10,391 bases of DNA from Rodentolepis nana (taxonomy: Eukaryota; Platyhelminthes; Cestoda; Cyclophyllidea; Hymenolepididae): assembly GCA_900617975.1 (NCBI GenBank), contig UZAE01002081.1:1-10391 (forward strand). The letters are read 5' to 3'. Of this stretch, positions 1 to 8,640 are shown one piece after another. The notes beneath the pieces were generated by a model, which was not told the origin of the DNA, did not search any database, and saw only the letters and a list, made by a program, of their open reading frames with translations. The translations under genes were made by a program, and so were the position numbers. The first letter of the stretch is position 1, and every line of letters starts with the position of its first letter.

Positions 1-190
1 AATTATTTTTATATGTATATCTTGCTATGATATGGCCTTTCATTCTGTTAACGGCTAGATAATAGGCCTATGTTAAGCATTTTAAAGAAATTAAACTTGG
101 CATTCTCGGTGGTTGTTAGTATTATAATCGTGTTGGAGAGGTTTGAGTTATGTCGATGTCATTGAAAGAGGAAGAGTGACATGGGGCAGT

Positions 191-216
191 AGTGGTGGTG
201 GTGGAGGGGGGAGAGA
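191..216 (+). repeat. GTG/GGA purine-rich low-complexity tract
   Basis: The tract reads as four GTG-type triplets followed by a G run and GAGAGA. It is simple sequence with no coding context and is probably replication-slippage DNA. Confidence 0.7.
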
Positions 217-316
217 TTGACCGGTTATTGTCTAACCTGGTAACTGAAGCCATGATTCAGGGGGATAGTTAAAGGTAAATTCACAAAACGAGTGTTCGAT
301 GATTGTGTCAATCATT

Positions 317-380
317 ATTTATTTCAAATGGCAGGCGTTTTGATAGTTATCATTAGTCATTTAGTTGACTTCGGGTTTCA
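317..380 (-). mobile_element. Short 3'-end remnant of the same non-LTR retrotransposon family
   Basis: These ~64 bases align with 8147-8210, the 3' end of the large element on the right. The first 20 bases, from ATTTCAAATG onward, differ at one position. The match then continues at lower identity through TATCATTAG and TTGACTTC to GTTTC. Both copies start with ATTT units on the + strand, so both elements lie on the minus strand with the tail to the left. This copy has two ATTT units and at most one 3' UTR repeat unit. It looks like a heavily 5'-truncated insertion, the usual outcome of aborted target-primed reverse transcription. The right boundary is approximate and I could not identify target-site duplications. 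Confidence 0.7.
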
Positions 381-456
381 CAGAAAGGAGGAGGAACATC
401 AAAGTGACAAAAAGTCGAGAGAGGGGACAGAATAATGATTCACAGATGTAACAGAA

Positions 457-471
457 ACAGACAGACAGACA
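457..471 (+). repeat. (ACAG)n microsatellite
   Basis: Nearly four uninterrupted ACAG units sit in a longer purine-rich stretch. There is no coding context. Confidence 0.75.
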
Positions 472-1624
472 AAAGGCAGAGAAAAGGATAGATGAGTACT
501 GTGGAAGGGGTAGAATATGACATACAGTGGGGTGATGGTAGTTTGAAGTGAGAAGTTAACTGCCGGTTAGTAGACTTTTTTGCCGTATGAGTATACGTTG
601 CCCAGGGTGCACCACGTGGAGGTAAGTCTATCGCACACCCCTTGTGTTCAGGGCCAGACAAATAAGTTAAACGCGTACCCACTAGAAGAATTACAAAAAA
701 ATGGTTATTAACCCCGTAAACCGATGAGATTGGCATAATGGTAGTAATTTTCCTATGACAAAAGTACAATTGCCCTATAATTCCACGTACTTTGTTTATG
801 GTTCAATGATTTCCTCATTGTCTCGTATGCATTAAAGACGGTTTCCAAATTTTACGCTAATTTTCTGATCGCCTGTAACAGCAGCTAGAAAATTATGAGG
901 AAAAAATAACAAACTAGCTTATTGTGTAAATCAATTAATATGCTGCTGAAGACGATAAGTTTTGCACAAAACAAACATATTTTCAATGTGTATAGGCAGC
1001 CGAAAATAACAAATGTCGGAAAAAATGTGACAAAAAATAGTCCAAACTCTTTTTCATAATGGCATCATATTTTGCTCACATTTCCGCTGCATTTAACGTA
1101 GGTAAGATAATTAATATTAAATGGGCTAAAAATGCTACTTCAATTTGTAAGTGGTGAATTGTGAATAACAATCAATGTAAAAAATACTCGAAAGTGCCTC
1201 AAACATGTAGGTACTGTGCTGAAAATTTTCCTGTAGATATGTTTAAAGTAATTGGTATTTCTTTTAAACAAACACTTGTGGGTTCTTCATTAGAGGGACC
1301 TTAATTATCTGGTAAGATATTTTTGTCTGTCTAAAGATGCCGGTCGTAGCCGGTAATTTAGGCTCTTGGCAACTCTGTTTATTTACCCCAAAACAACACG
1401 GGAACTTTAGAGGCATTGATTGCCCACATTAGTATTTATAACTAATGATACATTTATTTGATATACATAGTTTATATTTAATATATATATTCAAAATTAT
1501 GGGTTATTTTAGGAAAAAAATTAATGTATAAATAAATTAAAGTAATTATAAATTTAGACACTGTTGTTAAGTGTGGATTACTTAATTCACCATAAATTAA
1601 AATTAAATAAATGAGTGATGTTGC

Positions 1625-1653
1625 ATAACTTTATTTTCGCTTAATTTTTTTAG
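1625..1653 (+). promoter_or_regulatory. 3' splice site (acceptor) of the exon
   Basis: A T-rich tract (CTTAATTTTTTTAG) ends in AG at 1652-1653. Branch-point-like sequences (ATAAC, CTTAAT) lie 10-30 bases upstream. The frame of the downstream ORF stays open back to 1654, and base composition changes sharply just downstream. The first two exon bases (CT) would complete a codon begun in the previous exon, making this a phase-1 intron. Confidence 0.65.
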
Positions 1654-2162
1654 CTAAAAAGCAAACGATGATGCAAGTTTCCAATTCAGGAATGCTCTCG
1701 GATCTCAATAATGCTCATCTTCTTCCAGGATCCTACACTCTGGCTCAAGCTGGAGGAAAGGTGTACCATGCAATACCTCTTGTTTCCGCAGAACGGTGGT
1801 CACCGACACCGCCGGCCTCTGGTACGACTGCAGGCACTGGAGCCACTTTGGTCTATGCCACAATGAATCCCATGATGACCACCCCTACTGACGAATTTGG
1901 AGCCCCTCGGTTTGTGTCTGGAACCCTCGGTGAGATGCATGCAAGCACACTACCCCTCTTCTCGTCAGCCAATCTTCATTCTCAAGAAACTCACAATAGA
2001 ACTGGAAGCCCCCCGATCGCATATGTTACCCATTCAGGACTTGCTGGTGAAGATGGTATTTGGATGGGAAGTGAGGATGGTCTATTCGATAAACAACAGG
2101 AGGTAGGCTTTGATTTAAATAAAACTCATGCTTCGATTGGGGAAGTGGAAATTTTGGCATAA
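1654..2162 (+). CDS. Coding exon of an unrecognised protein, Ser/Thr/Gly/Pro-rich
   Basis: The open frame begins directly after the acceptor AG at 1652-1653, reads KKQT before the Met codons at 1668 and 1671, and ends at TAA 2160-2162. It encodes about 168 residues, and its codons are far less AT-rich than the flanking DNA, which strongly supports real coding. The protein has no membrane segment, signal peptide or recognisable fold. It is low in charge, with SPTPP (a proline-directed phosphorylation-type motif), a run of Thr, Gly and Ala (ASGTTAGTGAT), several Met, and an acidic stretch near the end (GEDGIWMGSEDGLFD). Such composition is common in disordered regions of regulators such as transcription factors, but that is inference and I name no family. 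The Met at 1668 is probably internal, not the start. Because a usable donor lies at 2103, the last 19 codons, which are more AT-rich, may be intron. If it is the terminal exon, the first poly(A)-like signals downstream are ATTAAA at 2297-2302 and AATAAA at 2689-2694. Confidence 0.7.
2100..2108 (+). promoter_or_regulatory. Possible 5' splice site inside the ORF end
   Basis: The sequence GAG/GTAGGC puts a GT at 2103-2104, with AG before it and G at +5. It is a moderate match to the donor consensus, mismatching at -3, +4 and +6. It falls where composition turns AT-rich. Use of this site would leave a phase-0 exon of 449 bases (1654-2102). One possible acceptor is the TTTTTTTCAG ending at 2494, after which only 13 codons are open before a stop. 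Confidence 0.35.
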
Positions 2163-2840
2163 TACCCTGGGTATATTTGCTTAAAGCAATGTTGGCTAAT
2201 TTAATTATGAAAGATTTTGTATTACCTCGATTATACAAAATTGCATGAATTTGATACACTGTTTTAGTTTTAAAGCTAATTTGATAAACCATTTTCATTA
2301 AATATGTTTAAGACAAATTCGTATTCCAAAAAATAATCTATTTAAACAGTATCCCATCTGATAAATATCAAAGGGTATCCACAAGAATTCGATTAGACAT
2401 TGTCAACGTAATCCACAATCAATATGAGGTAAATTATGTTCTATTTATAAAACAATATTTACTCCCTTAGTAAACACTGTTTGATTTTTTTCAGATTGTA
2501 AAGATCTCATGCTTTCCTCAAATAATATGCTACTAAATTAGCTCAAAAAATTGATGTTCAATGTAGAGTGAAAAGCGAATAATTGAAATTAAAACTTACT
2601 TCCATTTTTTTGATTTTAAGTTAATTAGCATTTCAATACACTTTCTTCCAACAGGGCTTGTTGTAAAAAAATTGACGGAATTTTTCGTAATAAAGCTAAT
2701 TACTTTAATTTAAATTAACAACTTTTCCTTTTCCTAGAATTCCTCTTAACTATAAAGCTTTAATTCAGATTTCTTTAGTTAATTGTCATGGTAATTGCGT
2801 CATTCGCACATTTAATTGTTGAGGATGTCTTTTAGTAAAG

Positions 2841-2852
2841 GAGAGAGAGAGA
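2841..2852 (+). repeat. (GA)6 tract
   Basis: Six GA dinucleotides lie in an A-rich setting. In arthropods GA runs can bind GAGA-type factors, but nothing here demonstrates function. Confidence 0.7.
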
Positions 2853-2983
2853 ATGGAAAACAAAAATGGGGAAAAAAGGAATTGGCTTAATTAAACTATT
2901 TTAAGTTGTCTCGGAGAGATGTAATCGGGTTTGATACATGCTTAATTAATAAATGTCGTGGATTGAACGCTTTCTGACTGAAA

Positions 2984-3008
2984 CTTCTCTCCCTCTCTCC
3001 CTCCCTCT
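2984..3008 (+). repeat. Pyrimidine-only CT/CCT tract
   Basis: Twenty-five consecutive pyrimidines, mostly CT and CCT units, lie 130 bases right of the GA tract and are broadly complementary to it. This is simple sequence. Confidence 0.75.
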
Positions 3009-3317
3009 GGTCTGAGGGAACTGTCGTCTGGTGGTGTCTAGGTGGTTGTAGGTTTATCATGACATCAGAAGTGGTGCAGAAGAGCCACACGCTCTACAAA
3101 AGTGGACCAATAATTATTTTGCAGAAGCAATTGAATTGGAGTAGGTTGATTATGAGTCCAAGGCTTGATGAGGGTGCGCGAAACTCATATTTTTACGCAT
3201 GAATTGTGAATTACCTTCATTTCTGCATTTTCTCTCCTTCCCCACCGGTGATTTGAATTAAGAGCCGTAAACCAAACGAAGCCATTTGAAATTCATGTCA
3301 TTTTAATAACAAAATAT

Positions 3318-3343
3318 TCTCTATCTCTCTCTCCCCCACTCTT
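3318..3343 (+). repeat. Second CT-rich tract
   Basis: The sequence is TCTCTATCTCTCTCTCCCCC followed by ACTCTT: a slightly interrupted CT repeat with no coding context. Confidence 0.65.
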
Positions 3344-6168
3344 TTTACCTTCCCTTTTACAAACCGCAAATTGGATAATGCATGAGCATTATTCCGCTTT
3401 AAAGCACCTAATTCATTTGGGCAAATTGACAAGCTAAATAAGTTACATTTTTGCCAGAAATATTAGTCAGGTAGTCGAAATAGATCTTTGGAAAAAAATT
3501 GCCCTATTTGACTGTAATAATGACTTCATAACGCTGTTACTTGATTTAGCATTTATACTTAATAGTAACTTTATTCAGTTTTAGTGGAAGTAGGTTATAT
3601 GCATGATTTTTTCACCAGGCCTTACAAAGCATGATAAATCACCCTTGAATAAAGCGATCAGTGAAACAGGCATAGATCTTTGAGTGATATTAAAGACCAA
3701 TGGTAGATGCCAATAGACTATCGATTTTTATCAGAAAACAAAATTGTATCTAAAAGTAAATCACAAACTGTCCGTCAAAATCAATTTGAACAGATTTGTA
3801 AACTTTATTAAGAAAATATAATGCTTACTTTACACACATTACTCCGTTTACAAAAAATTTAGTCTATTTCATTCGTTTGGTCATAATAATTTTTATCTAT
3901 GAAAGAAAAATATTTCAATTAAAGAAGAAGGACAAGAGGAATTCAAATTGAGAATTCTAAAAATCTTCAATAGATTCCTCTAAATTTGTGGTTTATTACC
4001 AAGTATACATTAATACTAAATATGATATTTAATTTTATCAACATTTTGTGCTTCGGAATTTGGCCCTAGGTTTCTTTGCAGACAGGGATTACCATTTACT
4101 TGAAACATAATTATTGATGTATTGTATATAATATTATCTTCAAATATTCAGCAACAATTTATATAATAAAAAGGTATTGCAATAGTTCAAAACATGCCAA
4201 GGTATTTGGATAAATGCCCAAGTTTATATATGCTCGTGAATTGAAAGACCATTCTCATCATTTGCAATGCATGAAATCCTGTATTGTTTAGCGAGCAAGC
4301 GTTTTTGATCAAGTATTCAAGCCGTCATTGGTACTTTGAAGAAGTTAAAGTCTCTTTGAAGTTAAATTTCCATTCCATGAGATCTTGACTTTGAATAATG
4401 TATTTGATATTAATTTGATTGTAGTTGTCCATTGGTTTCGATGTCAATAAATCCTTTTAAATTTACTTTCTGAAAAAAATATGCAAAGTTAGTTATAATA
4501 AAAATTTAATTAAAAAGGTTTGGAAATTTCATAATGTGTACAACAACTGGAGAGCTTCAGAACTATTCCCACATAAGTTGAATCTCTGATGTAGTGCAGA
4601 CTAAATTGTTCAAGTATAGCTTGGTGAATATTCCTTTGAGGACTAATATTGTTCAACAACTACGAGGTTATGAGGCTTTAAAATTTAAATTAAGTAAAAG
4701 GTGTATTCCTTCTATTTTGCTATCTTGGCCAGTTGCCATGTAAATGCGGGGGAAGATAAGATCAAACCGCTCAAAGTAATTTAATTATTTATTTTTCAGA
4801 TAAATGAATATCTCCTAATGCACAGCGCTGGTTTCACAAAAACACTTAATTTTTAGCAATTTCAAAAAATGGCTTAATTGTAGTATCATTCTGCTTCAAT
4901 AAATTGATTTGAATATGAAAATGTCTGTTAATCAGAGGCGTTTTCGTAAAAATTCACTTCCACGTCTAGAAGGGCCTTCTTAGCAAGGTTTCATAAAAGT
5001 GGCTCTCTTATAAATTGAAAAATTGTTTTTTTTATAAGTAATTTTGCTCAAATTTTATTCAGAACTAAACAGGACAACTTCTTCACTGTCTGTGCACAAT
5101 CTAAACAGTTACGAATGTTAACTTCAGAGAAAAAATTGATTAAAATTGTTTGAAATTGCCGATTTCAATTGCTTTGTTTACAAAACCAGACCATTATTCA
5201 ATGTTGGCATAATCAAAATTTTCTTTCTCAACAAACTCTAAGCCAGTGAAATAATATTCTGAGTCCGTGGCTTATTTAAGACAGGGGACATCCTGGAATC
5301 GCTTTCAAAGATTGAAAAAATTGGCTTGTATTAACATATTTTTGGTCGATTCTATATAGATCTCGCAAAAAATCTGACTTAGAAATAAATTAACTCAATT
5401 AGAGTCCGAGAAATCTACCACCAATTATTTTCATTGTAATCGAAAACTTGATCCTACCCATTCAAATCAAATCTTCCGAGTAGTATACTTTGATTGGCTA
5501 TAAAAAATGGATTTTGAATGGATTGAGGCGCAAAAATGCAGTGGATTTAGCTTCCGTTCAGCACTGATCACTTCACTTACGAATTAACGCCTCATTTCAT
5601 CAGAAAGTATTCTTTTTACTCATCTCGTTGGTCAATCGATTTCTAATTTTTTCTTACTTATTATTTAAAATGCATAGACATGCCAGAATAATTAGTAATG
5701 CAGTTTCAACTTACACCCTCTCCGATATGTGTATACTCCCTTCTGAGCTAATAGTGTCCTACATCTATAGCTTATATTATTTTTCTTTTACTGTGGTGCT
5801 CTACTTTATTATTATTGATTTACTACTCTGTGAAAGTTCAACAAAGACGACCACTCTGGTAAACTAAATTAAAGTTCACGTCTGTTTTCAGACGCGTTTT
5901 ATATTCAAGCGCGTTCTTGCATTCACCACTTCCAGATATGCGCAGGTGGTGTTAGTGGCCTTAAAACCGAGATTTGACCTCAAAACATTTGCCAACGCGT
6001 TTTATTCACTTCATTAGGCTCCACACTCAACTACATGCTCAATTCAGTAAAAAGCACAAGAAAAGGTTGACATTTTCCTGTGGTAATTTTTAAAACAATC
6101 CACTTATTATTTTATAGGGTTGAATTGAATAATCTTGCTATAAAAAGGGAATAGAATTATGGCTGGCA

Positions 6169-6198
6169 AGTCGTTATTGATTCTATCAATAACCGACT
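6169..6198. repeat. Short near-perfect hairpin
   Basis: The arms AGTCGTTATTGA (6169-6180) and TCAATAACCGACT (6186-6198) are complementary over 12 pairs with one bulged C, around a 5-base loop (TTCTA). It is too short for a typical microRNA precursor by itself and has no T run making it a terminator. Confidence 0.6.
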
Positions 6199-6954
6199 GA
6201 AAGTACATCTTAACTTCTAAGTAACACTCTACCTTAAGAGGGGCTTTAAATTAATAATTGCAGTCCAAAGTAAATTAAAATCCCATTAAGATGGCCAAAA
6301 TTATTGTTTCTCCATTATATCTCTATAAAATGATGCCAGTTCTAGTGCGTCATAACTGGGTTCGTTTCGTACTTCCATTCATTTCTCTAACTCTATTGCA
6401 TTTCCTTCACCTTTTTTGCTTCTTTAAGTTCACAAGTCTTCAGGAAAAAAAATTGAATTTTACGAAAAGTGCAGATACGTGACTTCTCAATCCATTACGA
6501 AGTTCCTTTTATTATGGCCAAATTAGTTCGACTACAATTCATTGAGTGAATGAAGAAGAGAAGTCTCATTAGATGCTATTCTCGGCGCGATTTCATTTAG
6601 TTATTTTCTGATTTTCGGTTTTTTGAAAGCTGCAGAAAAAAAAATGCAGGCATAAGGATTTCCTTCAATTTCTAGTGGGTGAAGCACTATAAACTGTCCA
6701 CTTTATGAAGTATTTTAAAGATATAACTCCTTGCGGGAATCAAAGCTATAAATTTGGTGAGGGAAAACTATACTATTTCTTTTTATACTTTCGACTTAAA
6801 CGGTCAGAAGTCGTAAATCGCTTTGATGCTAAATACCTTCCAATTTCGGGGTTAATTTGAACCTGCGGTTAGGACGCGCTAGCAATTAGGGTCATTTATC
6901 GCATTAACAGCTTTCTAATAGACCCCAGCGCTGAAATATTTAATTTTAATGCAC

Positions 6955-6975
6955 TATATATATATATATATATAT
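6955..6975 (+). repeat. (TA)10 microsatellite
   Basis: Ten uninterrupted TA dinucleotides plus one T, followed by further TTATA-type sequence. It is a likely length-variable simple repeat. Confidence 0.9.
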
Positions 6976-8134
6976 TTATATTAGTAATTCTATATAAACA
7001 GTCCTATTAAATTACTGAAAGTATGGCCTTGCATTTAGTCACTGAACAAAGACAGCATTTAGTAAAGCCGTGACACCAGATTTATGTTAATCCAAAATTA
7101 CGATGAACAATGCGACTTTGAAAACGAATAATTAACTTACATTAAATTGAGAAAACGGAAGTATTTTTATCATTTGGTCATAATCTAAATATTGTCTTAC
7201 TCTAACGTAAGTAAATCCTTAAAGCTAACTTCGAATTCTTCCAACTTAACTCAGTTCCACTAAATAGGAATATGAGGATTAAACCGAACATGCTACAAAC
7301 CCAACAAATACTTCGCACTTTAACAAATACCTAGTTTGTTGAAACGTATTTTAATTAATCGTCTTAAGTAATTTGAATTGTTTAAAACCCTTGACCAAAT
7401 CGTATCAATACAACTCCGATCATATTTTAGAAATCGAAATTTTACAACACTCTAGCACTCACGAATCTTACACCCACCTGTACCATTAATTTTCCTAAAA
7501 GTGAAAGTTAAAAAATTAAATTTGCAAACTTAAATGAAATTTGCGGAAAAGATATGGTATAAACGTTTTCTTGCGCGTTTCACAAAATGTGAGAAGAGCA
7601 AAAATGGGAGCTATTCCAGCTTTCATAGAGCATAGCTTACTCATTGTTTTAGTAAAGATAAGACGATCTAATTCGGGCATCTAATTGGCATCATTTTAAA
7701 CTGATCGGAAAAGGGTCATAAATTAGGCAGAACCTCTGTGTCCCTTTTCTACACTTTCTCAGCTCCATCACGGTAAGTCTGAAATCCAGGTCAAGATGAG
7801 GTCTGTATTTTTATCTCTCTCAACTCGTCGCGTCCATTTAAGTGATGCGTGAAAATTCCATTTTATTGACTATCACACTGTTTCAGAATTTCGCTTTGCT
7901 CATTGTTCATATTTTTTACTGACAAGCGCTGGAGTAATGACCCCAAAGTAAACTTGGTAGTGATTCTTAACACTCGGTTTCATCTCTTTACTACGCCAGA
8001 AATTTTTTTCATATTTATTAAATGTCATAGATCGATTAAAATTAATCAGCTGGATGAAAAAATGCATCCGTTTTGGAATTCGCTGTAATTTTGATGTCTT
8101 TACGCAAAGTCTTTAGATCTACGATTAAGTAAAC

Positions 8135-8154
8135 ATTTATTTATTTATTTATTT
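8135..8154 (-). repeat. (ATTT)5 simple-repeat tail
   Basis: Five perfect ATTT units on the + strand, i.e. (AAAT)n at the element's 3' end. Many RNase H-bearing non-LTR elements end in short A-rich repeats instead of poly(A). The homologous position at 317-324 has two units. Confidence 0.8.
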
Positions 8155-8176
8155 CAAATGTCAGGCTTTACGATTA

Positions 8177-8318
8177 TTTATCATTAGCCCTTAAACTTTG
8201 ACTTCAGTTTCCCCCAGGGGTTTATCATTAGCCCTTAAACTTTGACTTCAGCTTCCCCCAATGAGGGGTATCATTCGCAATTTAACTTTGACTTCAGCTT
8301 CCCCCAAGGAAGGGGGGG
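8177..8318 (-). repeat. Three tandem ~44-50-bp units in the 3' UTR
   Basis: Units at 8177-8220, 8221-8268 and 8269-8318 share TATCATT, TTTGACTTCAG and TTCCCCC. Units 1 and 2 are nearly identical over their first 40 bases; unit 3 is more diverged. Each ends with a C run followed by a G run (C5 then G4 to G7), able to form a small GC stem. Confidence 0.9.
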
Positions 8319-8335
8319 ACATATAGAGCTGCTAA

Positions 8336-8640
8336 TTAACAGCAGTTCATTAGCTGTCTTCTTGCTTCCCAGTATCTCTGGCTTTCCGTCGTCTTTTTAG
8401 AGCTGAACACCAAATCAGGTGGGTCTACTCCAATTCCTCCTGTAGGTCACATAGGGAGCATGTGAGTTAAGTGCATACTCCCAATCTGTGAATGTGTTTT
8501 GCCAGTGCATACTCCCAATCTGTGAATGTGTTTTGCCAGGCAATCGCGTCCGGTACGTAGTCTAAACTCAGCAACGGCTTCGATTCTTAACCAGTCGGTT
8601 ATGCCGGAGAGTGCCACTGTTTCTAATTTGTTCGAGCTTT
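8336..8640 (-). pseudogene. C-terminal tail of the retrotransposon ORF with remnant zinc knuckle
   Basis: Past the frameshift near 8640 the protein continues as ITDWLRIEAVAEFR, RTGRDCLAKH and IHRLGVCT. This is the usual AEFR-(L)-TGHDCL-type segment downstream of RNase H in these elements. A 34-bp exact tandem duplication (8471-8504, 8505-8538) then throws the frame out. Ignoring one copy, the following DNA reads T-C-S-L-C, DLQEELE, a stop, THL, then W-C: a CX2C...HX4C-type knuckle carrying two in-frame stops. After another one-base shift in an A5 run near 8395, the tail YWEARRQLM precedes a TAA at 8336-8338, probably the original ORF stop. The knuckle is thought to bind nucleic acid. Confidence 0.75.
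8471..8538 (-). repeat. 34-bp exact tandem duplication
   Basis: 8471-8504 and 8505-8538 are identical, from GTGCATACTC to TTTTGCCA. The length is not a multiple of three, so it shifts the coding frame of the element's C-terminal tail. Confidence 0.97.

Larger units (their letters stand above)
1..1653. other. Non-coding DNA upstream of the exon
   Basis: I see no supportable coding region here. The left 700 bases are purine-rich on the + strand and hold short tandem tracts and a retrotransposon-end remnant, listed separately. From about 780 to 1650 the DNA is strongly AT-rich with frequent stops in every frame. If the exon at 1654 belongs to a multi-exon + strand gene, the part next to it is intron. 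Strong-looking but unsupported 5' splice motifs lie at 619-627 (GAG/GTAAGT) and 1100-1107 (AG/GTAAGA). Confidence 0.6.
2163..5490. other. AT-rich non-coding DNA
   Basis: I find no gene in this 3.3-kb stretch. Stops are dense in all frames, and the few short open frames are AT-rich with no recognisable domain. It contains GA and CT tracts (listed separately) and scattered poly-pyrimidine plus AG motifs, for example ending at 2494 and 4799, that could be acceptors but have no coding sequence after them. It is consistent with intron, 3' flank or intergenic DNA. Confidence 0.6.
5491..8134. other. AT-rich non-coding DNA between the exon region and the retrotransposon
   Basis: No convincing gene is present. 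The region holds a CCAAT-type motif on the minus strand (ATTGG, 5493-5497) directly beside TATAAAAA at 5499, with no coding region that would make it a promoter. It also holds a slightly more GC-rich patch at 5880-6010 with an 11-bp direct repeat (ACGCGTTTTAT at 5892 and 5995), a hairpin at 6169-6198, a TA microsatellite, and an isolated acceptor/donor pair at 7743-7778. Confidence 0.55.
8135..8335 (-). other. 3' UTR and tail of the retrotransposon
   Basis: About 200 bases lie between the inferred ORF stop at 8336 and the tail. They consist mainly of three tandem units and a short family-conserved end (CAAATGTCAGGC on +), also found at 324-335 in the small copy with one mismatch. In LINE-type elements the 3' UTR is the part recognised by the reverse transcriptase, so conservation of the last ~65 bases between the two copies fits that role; the role is inferred. 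Confidence 0.75.

Noticed and set aside
440..769. A 109-codon open frame on the minus strand
   Set aside because: It overlaps an ACAG microsatellite and purine-rich tracts, has no recognisable domain, and its Ser/Leu/Cys-rich end is what pyrimidine-rich DNA encodes by chance.
1897..2106. A second + strand frame inside the exon
   Set aside because: It is a shifted shadow of the better-supported exon frame, with no independent evidence.
2026..2298. A 90-codon minus-strand frame overlapping the exon end
   Set aside because: It runs from the antisense of the exon into AT-rich flank and has no recognisable motif.
2896..3090. A 64-codon minus-strand frame
   Set aside because: Its REGERER stretch is simply the CT tract read backwards.
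5493..5560. CCAAT/TATA-like promoter
   Set aside because: ATTGG and TATAAAAA are adjacent, not at usual promoter spacing. An initiator-like TTCAG is about 60 bases away, and no gene follows.
5628..5867. A hydrophobic 79-codon + strand frame resembling a membrane protein
   Set aside because: AT-rich DNA yields Phe, Leu, Ile and Tyr codons by default. It begins with a non-ATG codon, and no splice or promoter support is convincing.
6291..6482. A 63-codon + strand frame starting with ATG
   Set aside because: It is short, AT-driven and hydrophobic, with no domain and no compositional shift from its surroundings.
7903..8088. A 61-codon + strand frame
   Set aside because: It has no recognisable domain, AT-rich composition, and no splice context.
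8177..8318. CRISPR-like array
   Set aside because: The units are directly tandem with no unique spacers and lie in a retrotransposon 3' UTR of a eukaryotic genome.
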